Origin: Bacteroidaceae bacterium
Lineage (GTDB): Bacteria > Bacteroidota > Bacteroidia > Bacteroidales > Bacteroidaceae
DNA length: 8,405 nucleotides
Assembly: GCA_023227685.1 (NCBI GenBank)
Contig: JALNVG010000101.1
Span: 1 to 8,405, forward strand
Reading direction: 5' to 3'
Shown piece after piece: positions 1 to 6,346 of this stretch. The notes under the pieces are model-generated. The model did no database searches, was not told the origin of the DNA, and saw only the letters and a program-made list of their open reading frames with translations. Position 1 is the first letter of the stretch. Every line of letters starts with the position of its first letter. The position numbers and the translations under genes were made by a program.

Positions 1-260
1 ATATTGATCAACATCTCTCGGGCATGAACTGCCGGACTGTCTGGATTGATGTCTATGGCTTGCTGATAGTTGTTCATGGCCTCTTGCCAATTCTGTTTTT
101 TTCTGTACGCATTACCTCTGAGATAAAGAAGCGTATCCTTGTTTTCGCAGTTTGCTTGTAGATACCGGTCAAGTTCTTCAATGACTTTATCTACATTACC
201 ATCGTCTATTTGTTCTTGGAACCCGGCGATTTTATTTTTGCTTTCTTCCGATTTACTCAT
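1..260 (-). CDS. Small tetratricopeptide-repeat (TPR) protein, C-terminus cut by the window edge
   Basis: This reading frame is open from an ATG at 260 to the left edge and shows 86 residues, beginning MSKSEESKNKIAGF and ending in ...AREMLIN. Residues about 42-75 fit one TPR repeat, with the consensus small and aromatic positions in place: L45, G49, Y52, A61, Y65, A68 and P73. The N-terminal 40 residues look like a preceding helical hairpin (DDGNVDKVIEELDRYLQ) that may be a degenerate repeat. There is no signal peptide or membrane segment, so a cytoplasmic scaffold or protein-protein interaction role is likely; the partner cannot be told. From memory, similar TPR proteins of roughly 100 residues occur in Bacteroides, so only a short C-terminal piece is probably missing. 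It lies downstream of rpiB on the same strand but is separated by 162 nt containing a strong hairpin, so it is probably its own transcription unit and not part of arabinose catabolism. Confidence 0.8.
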   Translation of the reverse strand, partial: MSKSEESKNKIAGFQEQIDDGNVDKVIEELDRYLQANCENKDTLLYLRGNAYRKKQNWQEAMNNYQQAIDINPDSPAVHAREMLIN

Positions 261-269
261 AACAATATG

Positions 270-277
270 CAAATATA
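270..277 (-). promoter_or_regulatory. Candidate Bacteroidetes -7 box before the TPR gene
   Basis: Read on the minus strand this is TATATTTG, an exact match to the TAnnTTTG -7 motif used by the Bacteroidetes housekeeping sigma factor. It lies only 9 nt before the TPR start codon, so transcription from it would give a very short or nearly absent 5' leader. No TTTG is visible at the usual -33 distance. The area is very AT-rich, so a chance match is possible. Confidence 0.35.
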
Positions 278-343
278 TTCTTTTTTTCTATAACTGATTA
301 CTTTATATTTATTTTTAACGATTATCCTTATAGAAGAGTAAAG

Positions 344-401
344 GCGGGCCTTATAAATACCTTGTTCCCATTTAGATAACAAGATAATTTATAAGGCCCG
401 C
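344..401 (-). terminator. Two-tier hairpin after rpiB, probable end of the tkt-rpiB transcript
   Basis: The arms 344-358 (GCGGGCCTTATAAAT) and 387-401 are perfect reverse complements over 15 bp. Inside the loop, CTTGTT (361-366) and AACAAG (378-383) form a second 6-bp stem around an 11-nt loop, with small unpaired bulges (359-360 and 384-386) between the two stems. It starts 22 nt after the rpiB stop codon. In the minus direction the stem is followed by CTTTACTCTTCT, which is pyrimidine-rich but not a clean U-run. A transcription terminator or an mRNA 3'-end stabilising structure fits best. The structure is read directly; its activity is inferred. Confidence 0.65.
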
Positions 402-422
402 GTTAAAAAATATTATTTCGGT

Positions 423-857
423 TTATTTGACCGGAATTTTATTAATACGTCTCAAGTGACGTCCGCCATCGAACGTTGTGGAGAAAAATTCTTCCATCAC
501 TTTGTCTGCTTCTTCATTACTGATAAATCTACCCGGCATGACTAATACATTGGCGTCGTTATGCTGGCGAGCCAGATGAGCGATTTCCGGCATCCAGCAA
601 AGAGCGGCACGAATGCCTTGATGTTTATTCAATGTAATGTCAATGCCCAAACCACTACCGCAAATAGCGATGCCCGGATAACATTCACCAGCTTCGACGG
701 CAAGAGCCAACGGGTGTGCGAAATCGGGATAATCGCAACTCTCTGTTGTGTTAGTCCCGAAATCTTTGTAAGCCCAGCCTTTCGTATCCAACCATTCACG
801 TATATGTTGCTTTAGTGCAAAACCTGCGTGGTCGGAACATAGTCCGATTGTTTTCAT
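423..857 (-). CDS. rpiB: Ribose-5-phosphate isomerase B
   Basis: RpiB interconverts D-ribulose-5-phosphate and D-ribose-5-phosphate in the cytoplasm as part of the non-oxidative pentose phosphate pathway. The protein is 144 residues, close to the 149 of E. coli RpiB, and is a complete RpiB/LacA/LacB-family domain. Visible hallmarks are the N-terminal CSDHAG (D9, H10), the catalytic cysteine C66 in ICGSGLGI, the active-site histidine H99 in RQHND, and the C-terminal GGRH (131-134) that helps bind phosphate. The ATG at 857 overlaps the transketolase stop codon in an ATGA (854-857), which points to translational coupling. The family also holds LacA/LacB galactose-6-phosphate isomerases and allose-6-phosphate isomerases, but those act as pairs or in other sugar operons; the catalytic Cys and the pentose context favour RpiB. 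A strong hairpin follows the gene. Confidence 0.95.
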   Translation of the reverse strand: MKTIGLCSDHAGFALKQHIREWLDTKGWAYKDFGTNTTESCDYPDFAHPLALAVEAGECYPGIAICGSGLGIDITLNKHQGIRAALCWMPEIAHLARQHNDANVLVMPGRFISNEEADKVMEEFFSTTFDGGRHLRRINKIPVK

Positions 858-2866
858 GCGAGCAATTCTTTTACTTGTTTGTATACGTTTTCTGCAGTGA
901 AGCCTAACTTCTCATCTAATACCTCAGCAGGAGCGGAGTAGCCGAATGTTTCCAAACCGAAAACTTTTCCATTGTTACCAACCAGTCCTTCGATGGTGAC
1001 AGGCAGTCCGGCTGTCAATCCGAATATCTTTGCTCCCTTGGGAAGTATAGATTCTTGATAAGCTTTGGACTGACTACGGAACAATCCCTCTGATGGAGCT
1101 GAAACGATGCGGAGTTTGATACCGTCTTTGCGCAATAGTTCTGCTCCGGCTACCAGTGTGGAAACTTCTGAACCGGAAGCCACTAAGATAGCATCGGGAT
1201 TCTTATCGGCACCGGCAATGATATAAGCACCTTTGTTGGCCAGACTGTAATCTGTGCCTTCGGGAAGTTTAGCTATCTTCTGGCGGGAAAAGATTAAAGC
1301 AGTAGGTGAGCCAAGATTCTCCATGGCCATACGCCATGCTACCGTTGTTTCGTCAGCATCTGCCGGACGAAGAACGAGCATGGAATTTTTGCCGTCGTGT
1401 GTCTTTAGCTTTTCAAGTAGACGCAGTTGGGCTTCTTGTTCCACAGGTTCGTGAGTGGGACCGTCTTCTCCAACACGGAAAGCATCATGCGTCCAGATGA
1501 ATTTCACCGGCTGTTTCATAAGAGCGGCCATACGAACAGCCGGTTTCATGTAGTCGGAGAATACAAAGAAGGTTGCACATGCAGGAATTACGCCACCGTG
1601 AAGTGACATACCTATGCAGATACACGCCATGCTCATCTCAGAAACACCGGCTTGAAAGAATGCACCGCTAAAGTCCCCACGTTTCAAATCGTGTGTCTTT
1701 TTCAAGAATCCGTCTGTCTTATCGGAATTAGAGAGATCGGCTGATGCTACGATCATGTTATCCACCTGTTCGGCAAGAGCACCTAAAACAGTAGCAGATG
1801 CATTACGCGTAGCTACTCCCGGTTTTTGCTCAATAGCATCCCAATTGACTTTCGGAGCTTTCTTTTCAAAGAATCTCTTGAGTTTGGCTGCCAATTCCGG
1901 GTTCTTTGCTGCCATTTTTTCTTTAGCTGCATATTTCTCGGCAACGATTTTCTTCAATTCTTTTGCACGCTTTGCATACAGTTCAGCTACATCAGGAAAT
2001 ATATCAAAAGGATTTTCAGGATTGCCACCCAGATTCTTAACTGTTTTGATATAGGCTTCACCACCGATAGGGGCACCATGAATGGCATTGTTATTTTCAT
2101 AACTGCTGCCATCTGCCTTGAGTGCGCCTATACCCATGACTGTTTTTCCAATAATGAGGGTAGGGCAGCCTTTTATGGCTTTTGCTTCGGTAAGAGCGGC
2201 ACGGACAGCGTCCGGATCATTGCCGTTGATGCAAATGACCTTCCAACCCCAAGCTTCATATTTCTTTTTTGTATCTTCGGTAGTTACAACTTTGGTTTCG
2301 GTGGATAACTGGATATCGTTGGAATCATAGAACATGATTAAATTATCAAGTCCCAATGTTCCGGCTATGCGGCCGATTCCTTGTGAAATCTCTTCCTGGA
2401 CACCTCCATCGGAAATGTAGGTGTATATTGTTTCGTTAAAGAGATCTCCAAAACGTGCTTGTAGAAATTTAGCGGCTATAGCGGCACCTGCGGCATAGGC
2501 GTGACCTTGTCCCAGCGGGCCGGAAGTGTTTTCTATTCCGCGTTTAATGTTCAATTCCGGGTGACCTGTTGTCGGGCTGTTCCATTGACGGAACATTTTT
2601 AATTCATCTAATGTATATTTACCCGTCATGGCTAATGTCGAATAGAGCATCGGAGACATGTGTCCCGGGTCAAGAAAGAAACGATCTCGTCCTTCCCATT
2701 CAGGATTTTCAGGATCATAAATTAAAAATTCAGAATAGAGTACATTGATAAAATCAGCACCTCCCATGGCACCTCCGGGATGTCCGGACTTTGCTTTTTC
2801 AACCATTGATGCCGCAAGAATACGAATATTATCTGCTGCACGATTCATAAGTTTGGTATCGTTCAT
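854..2866 (-). CDS. tkt: Transketolase
   Basis: This thiamine-diphosphate (ThDP) enzyme moves two-carbon units from D-xylulose-5-phosphate to ribose-5-phosphate or erythrose-4-phosphate, taking the AraD product into glycolytic intermediates. It is a full-length 670-residue protein (E. coli TktA is 663). In order: the ThDP-binding N-terminal domain with SGHPG (H29), PGH (H69), GHPE (H102), GPLGQG (116-121), SDG (152-154) with N183 thirty residues after D153, and IHGAP (H263); the pyrimidine-binding domain with SADLS (D377), catalytic E410 in GVSEMSM, and GEDGPTH (H472); and the C-terminal domain ending in TFGYSAPAEVL. SRQK (R528) matches the phosphate-binding arginine. The usual GDG before the metal ligand is SDG here. 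A later in-frame ATG (M7) could also serve as start, but the first gives a normal N-terminus. It sits 166 nt after the GH51 gene, with a candidate promoter between, and overlaps rpiB by 4 nt. Confidence 0.95.
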   Translation of the reverse strand: MNDTKLMNRAADNIRILAASMVEKAKSGHPGGAMGGADFINVLYSEFLIYDPENPEWEGRDRFFLDPGHMSPMLYSTLAMTGKYTLDELKMFRQWNSPTTGHPELNIKRGIENTSGPLGQGHAYAAGAAIAAKFLQARFGDLFNETIYTYISDGGVQEEISQGIGRIAGTLGLDNLIMFYDSNDIQLSTETKVVTTEDTKKKYEAWGWKVICINGNDPDAVRAALTEAKAIKGCPTLIIGKTVMGIGALKADGSSYENNNAIHGAPIGGEAYIKTVKNLGGNPENPFDIFPDVAELYAKRAKELKKIVAEKYAAKEKMAAKNPELAAKLKRFFEKKAPKVNWDAIEQKPGVATRNASATVLGALAEQVDNMIVASADLSNSDKTDGFLKKTHDLKRGDFSGAFFQAGVSEMSMACICIGMSLHGGVIPACATFFVFSDYMKPAVRMAALMKQPVKFIWTHDAFRVGEDGPTHEPVEQEAQLRLLEKLKTHDGKNSMLVLRPADADETTVAWRMAMENLGSPTALIFSRQKIAKLPEGTDYSLANKGAYIIAGADKNPDAILVASGSEVSTLVAGAELLRKDGIKLRIVSAPSEGLFRSQSKAYQESILPKGAKIFGLTAGLPVTIEGLVGNNGKVFGLETFGYSAPAEVLDEKLGFTAENVYKQVKELLA

Positions 2867-2936
2867 TTTTATAGAATTAAAATAAATTATTTGTGTTAAT
2901 GTGTCTAAATAAGCACACTCAAATTATTTTGTTTGT

Positions 2937-2944
2937 CAAAGGTA
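2937..2944 (-). promoter_or_regulatory. Candidate -7 box of a tkt-rpiB promoter
   Basis: On the minus strand the sequence is TACCTTTG, an exact TAnnTTTG match, inside the 166-nt gap between the GH51 gene and tkt. It would give a leader of roughly 65-70 nt before the tkt ATG at 2866. The -33 element is weak: only TTTA is found near the expected distance, around 2964-2970. A weak -33 with an adjacent inverted repeat is compatible with an activator-dependent promoter. This is inferred from motif match and position only. Confidence 0.45.
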
Positions 2945-2957
2945 TATCTTTCTACTT

Positions 2958-2986
2958 AAATATCGATAAAAATAGATCGATTATTT
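2958..2986. repeat. Imperfect inverted repeat upstream of the tkt -7 box, possible operator
   Basis: AAATATCGAT (2958-2967) and ATCGATTATTT (2976-2986) are reverse complements apart from one extra A, separated by the 8-nt spacer AAAAATAG. Each half carries the self-complementary ATCGAT. The centre near 2972 would lie about 40 nt upstream of a start site driven by the -7 box at 2937-2944, a common place for an activator or repressor to bind. The region is AT-rich, so chance similarity cannot be excluded, and I cannot assign a regulator. Confidence 0.25.
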
Positions 2987-3032
2987 TTCGAACAAATCCC
3001 CTTTTGTATCAATTATTATAACTTATGTAATA

Positions 3033-4574
3033 TTATTGCAATTCTAAAGTAACGATTGATTTGGCCGGAAGTTTCACTTTCAGTACTTCATCCTTTATCT
3101 TAGAGTCTTTGAACGGTTCCAATTTCACTTTATCAGGATTGTCAAAAGTGTTGCAATCTATCATCTTTTGTGAAGTTAATATTTCGCCCGTCGCTTTTTT
3201 TGCATTAATACCCGGAAGATTGATCGTGATCTCTTGTGTATTGTCCATATCTACGTTTGCAAGAGAGATATGTACAACTCCGTTTTTATCCCTTGAGGCA
3301 GTAGCACTGACTAAAGGTACGGTACGTCCGTCACGCACATCAATGGTCTTACAATTTAAATCAAGAGGCAAAAAAGTGGCATCTTGATGAACCTTGTACA
3401 TTTCGAAAACATAATAGGTTGGTGTAAGTATCATCTTATTGCCCTTGGTCAGAATCATCGATTGCAGAACGTTAACTACTTGTGCAATGTTAGCCATTTT
3501 CAATCTGTCGGTATATTTGTGAAATACGTTAAGGCTCAAAGCTGCTACAAAAGCATCACGAAGGGAGTTTTGTTGATAAAGAGCCGTTTTTGCATCCGAT
3601 TCCTGATCCCACCATGTGCCCCATTCATCAAGAATCAAAGCTACATGTTTGTTCGGATCATATTTATCCATGATGTCGCAATGTCTTTTTATGACTTTCT
3701 CAATTTCAAGACATTTGCCCATTGTCCAATAAAAATCATCTTTACTAAAGTTAGTGGCCGAACCTTTACTGCCATTCCATCCCAATACCGTGTAATAATG
3801 TAATGACAAACCATCCATACGTGTACCAACGCGATTCATCAGGACATCCGTCCATTTATAATCATAATCGCTGGCACCACTGGCTATCTTGAATAATTTG
3901 TTACCATTATAGTTACGGCAATATGTGGAATAACGTCTGAATAGATCCGAATAATATTCGGGGCGCATGTTTCCTCCGCATCCCCAACTTTCATTGCCGA
4001 TACCGAGGTATTTAACATTCCAAGGTTTATCACGGCCATTTTTCCGACGCAAGTTAGCCATTGGAGAGTCACCTGATGAAGTCATATATTCTACCCACTT
4101 ATCTAATTCTTCTACTGTTCCGCTACCTACATTTCCGCTAATATATGGTTCACATCCGAGCATTTCACAGAGATTCAGAAATTCGTTGGTACCAAAACTG
4201 TTGTCTTCTATCACACCTCCCCAGTTGCTGTTTACTATTTTGGGGCGATCTTTGCGGGGGCCGATGCCATCCATCCAGTGATATTCGTCGGCAAAGCATC
4301 CGCCGGGCCAGCGCAATGCCGGAACATGTAAATCTTTTAAAGCATTGAATACATCTTTTCTGTAACCGTTAATGTTTGGTATCGATGAATTTTCACCAAC
4401 CCAGAGGCCGCCATAGATGCATGAGCCTAAGTGTTCGGCAAATTGTCCGTATATTTCTTTCGGAATAATTTGTTTGCCTTGGTCGGAATGAATTGTAATT
4501 GTAGCACTTTCTTGAGCAGATACCGTCAATGATGCGGTAAGTAATAATGAACTTAAAAAAGAAGTCGTTTTCAT
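3033..4574 (-). CDS. Secreted GH51 alpha-L-arabinofuranosidase
   Basis: The enzyme removes non-reducing terminal alpha-L-arabinofuranose from arabinan, arabinoxylan or arabino-oligosaccharides, giving the free L-arabinose used by the neighbouring ara genes. It has 513 residues, typical of the family. Residues 1-20 form a classic signal peptide (MKTTS, a leucine-rich core, then VSA before Q21) with no lipobox cysteine, so a soluble periplasmic or exported protein is predicted. The (beta/alpha)8 catalytic domain follows, with RWPGGCFADEYHW (88-100), the acid/base glutamate E195 in GIGNESWG, and the nucleophile E317 in LILDEWGTWW. A C-terminal beta-sandwich from about residue 400 ends in LPAKSIVTLEL, usual for GH51. 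It lies 85 nt after araB with a hairpin between. Activity on arabinan-type side chains is inferred from family and context; some GH51 members are endoglucanases, but the arabinose operon argues against that here. Published symbols for such genes vary (abfA, asd), so none is given. Confidence 0.93.
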   Translation of the reverse strand: MKTTSFLSSLLLTASLTVSAQESATITIHSDQGKQIIPKEIYGQFAEHLGSCIYGGLWVGENSSIPNINGYRKDVFNALKDLHVPALRWPGGCFADEYHWMDGIGPRKDRPKIVNSNWGGVIEDNSFGTNEFLNLCEMLGCEPYISGNVGSGTVEELDKWVEYMTSSGDSPMANLRRKNGRDKPWNVKYLGIGNESWGCGGNMRPEYYSDLFRRYSTYCRNYNGNKLFKIASGASDYDYKWTDVLMNRVGTRMDGLSLHYYTVLGWNGSKGSATNFSKDDFYWTMGKCLEIEKVIKRHCDIMDKYDPNKHVALILDEWGTWWDQESDAKTALYQQNSLRDAFVAALSLNVFHKYTDRLKMANIAQVVNVLQSMILTKGNKMILTPTYYVFEMYKVHQDATFLPLDLNCKTIDVRDGRTVPLVSATASRDKNGVVHISLANVDMDNTQEITINLPGINAKKATGEILTSQKMIDCNTFDNPDKVKLEPFKDSKIKDEVLKVKLPAKSIVTLELQ

Positions 4575-4609
4575 AGAATATTTGTTAATTAAAAATGATA
4601 TGATTTTAA

Positions 4610-4652
4610 AATATAAGGAAGGAACAATACTCGTTTGTTCCTTTCTTATATT
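4610..4652 (-). other. Intercistronic hairpin between araB and the GH51 gene
   Basis: The 17-nt arms 4610-4626 (AATATAAGGAAGGAACA) and 4636-4652 are reverse complements except for one position, around a 9-nt loop. It begins 8 nt after the araB stop codon. In the transcribed (minus) direction the stem is followed by TTTAAAATCATATC, a weak U-tract. It may be a partial terminator, an RNA processing or stability element that sets the GH51 level below that of the ara genes, or the true operon end. I see no TAnnTTTG promoter box between the hairpin and the GH51 start, which favours read-through over full termination. Confidence 0.55.
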
Positions 4653-4659
4653 TCCAATA

Positions 4660-6333
4660 TTAGCAGAATAATTCCTTTTCTGTGAATTGTCCTAATTTGA
4701 TATAATCTTTGTAGATATCTGCGTATGCAGCTGCATTTTTTGCATTTGGTTTATACTCAAAAGCAAAGCCGGAATTCATCTTATCGCGTGCATCCTCTAC
4801 TTTATTATATATACCGGCGGCAGTTGCGGCAAACATTGAGGCGCCGAGTGCACATGCCTGATCAGTACGGCAAACTTTGATTGGCATATTTAGTACGTCA
4901 CTCAATGTTTGCATAACAAATGGAGACTTCAAGGCGATCCCTCCGATGCCGATTACATTATCAATTTTAACGCCTTGTTGCAAGAAACGCTCTACGATAG
5001 CTTTTGATCCGAAGGCCGTTGCTTCAACCAGGGCACGAAATATCTGTGGAGCCGAGCTTGCTAATGTGAGGCCTGTGATGGTACCTTTCAATAGCTGATT
5101 GGCATCCGGTGTGCGGCGACCGTTCATCCAATCGGTAGCGATGACAGTGCTTTCGCTGATCGGTATCTTTTCGGCTTCGGCTGTGAGGGCAGGGATGATT
5201 TGATCGACTGCTTCTTCAATCATTTGAGCTTTTGTACGGTCGTCAATCAATTTCGATTGACTTATAATATTGCGAATTGGAAATTCGAGTACGCGTTTAA
5301 ACCACGCATAAACATCACCAAAAGCGGATTGTCCTGCTTCCAGACCAATCATACCGGGTATGACCGAACCGTCAACTTGTCCGCAGATACCTTTGATAAG
5401 TTTATTACCCATTTCTTCATAAGAAGAGACCATGATGTCGCAGGTGGAAGTTCCGATGACACGCACAAAAGTGTGAGGTGTCACATTGGCCCCTACAGCC
5501 CCCATATGGCAATCAAAGGCGCCGCCGGCCACAACAACATTCGTATTTAAGCCCAGGCGATCGGCCCATTCTTTACTCAGATGTCCTACCGGTTTGTCGG
5601 CTGTTGCTGTTTTTTCATATAGTCTGCCGCGGAAACCGGATAATAGCGGGTCGATTCCGGTAAGAAATTCCTCTGTAGGCAGACCGTTCCATTTTTCATT
5701 CCACATGGATTTATGTCCGCTGGCACAACGGCTGCGAATGATCTTGTCAGCCGAGTCGACTCCTGTGATATAAGCAGGTAGCCAGTCGCAATGTTCAACA
5801 ATACTGTAAGCTTTATCGCGAACGGTCTTATCTTCTCTCAGTACATGTAACGCTTTGGCCCAGAACCATTCCGAGGAATAGATTCCCCCCTCATAAGCAC
5901 TGAAGTCAATCTTTGATTTGGCACAGGCCTCGTTGATTTCGGCAGCTTCTTTGATGGCTGTATGATCTTTCCAAAGAACAAACATTGCGTTTGGATTTTC
6001 TGCGAATTCGGGTAGTAAGGCGAGGGGAGTACCGGCCTTATCGGTAAAGACCGGAGTGCTGCCCGTTGTATCAAAAGCAATACCGACAATCTTATCGGTT
6101 GTTCCGGCAGGGCATTTCTTTAATGCCTCTTTGACTGTATATTCAAAGGCTTCGATATAATCGAGCGGGTGCTGGCGATATTGGTTGATAGAAGGATTGC
6201 AGAATAATCCTTTTCCCCATCTCGCATAATATTTTACGGCAGTGGCAAGTGTTTCACCTGTCAGGGCGTTTACGATTACGGCGCGAGCTGAGTCGCTGCC
6301 GTAATCGAGTCCTATTACATATTTATTGTCCAT
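4660..6333 (-). CDS. araB: L-ribulokinase
   Basis: AraB phosphorylates L-ribulose with ATP to L-ribulose-5-phosphate in the cytoplasm, the second step of L-arabinose catabolism. The 557-residue protein is close to E. coli AraB (566) and follows it through most of its length from memory: GLDYGSDSARA (8-18, first phosphate-binding loop), DTTGSTP (88-94), PEFAENPNAMFVLWKDHTA (108-126), GGIYSSEWFWAK (149-160), GAFDCHMGAVG (271-281) with the catalytic aspartate D274, VIGTSTCDI (292-300), GLEAGQSAFGD (330-340), and the C-terminal nucleotide-binding GIGGIALKSPF (462-472) of FGGY kinases. These motifs separate it from xylulokinase and glycerol kinase. The ATG at 6333 lies 13 nt after the araA stop and places the GLDYGSD loop at the expected distance from the N-terminus. 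No Shine-Dalgarno sequence is seen. A hairpin follows the gene. Confidence 0.97.
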   Translation of the reverse strand: MDNKYVIGLDYGSDSARAVIVNALTGETLATAVKYYARWGKGLFCNPSINQYRQHPLDYIEAFEYTVKEALKKCPAGTTDKIVGIAFDTTGSTPVFTDKAGTPLALLPEFAENPNAMFVLWKDHTAIKEAAEINEACAKSKIDFSAYEGGIYSSEWFWAKALHVLREDKTVRDKAYSIVEHCDWLPAYITGVDSADKIIRSRCASGHKSMWNEKWNGLPTEEFLTGIDPLLSGFRGRLYEKTATADKPVGHLSKEWADRLGLNTNVVVAGGAFDCHMGAVGANVTPHTFVRVIGTSTCDIMVSSYEEMGNKLIKGICGQVDGSVIPGMIGLEAGQSAFGDVYAWFKRVLEFPIRNIISQSKLIDDRTKAQMIEEAVDQIIPALTAEAEKIPISESTVIATDWMNGRRTPDANQLLKGTITGLTLASSAPQIFRALVEATAFGSKAIVERFLQQGVKIDNVIGIGGIALKSPFVMQTLSDVLNMPIKVCRTDQACALGASMFAATAAGIYNKVEDARDKMNSGFAFEYKPNAKNAAAYADIYKDYIKLGQFTEKELFC

Positions 6334-6346
6334 ATTTGTTGGAATA

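Noticed and set aside
1826..2308. 160-codon open frame on the plus strand
   Set aside because: It lies wholly antisense to transketolase, has no recognisable domain, and is cysteine- and phenylalanine-rich as expected from the complement of a conserved gene.
3384..3803. 139-codon open frame on the plus strand
   Set aside because: Antisense to the GH51 catalytic domain, whose motifs are intact; no family features in the translation.
4575..4609. Promoter directly before the GH51 gene
   Set aside because: I looked for TAnnTTTG on the minus strand and found none; the AT-rich sequence alone is not evidence.
5200..5550. 116-codon open frame on the plus strand
   Set aside because: Antisense to araB in a region with strong AraB motifs; no promoter or domain support.
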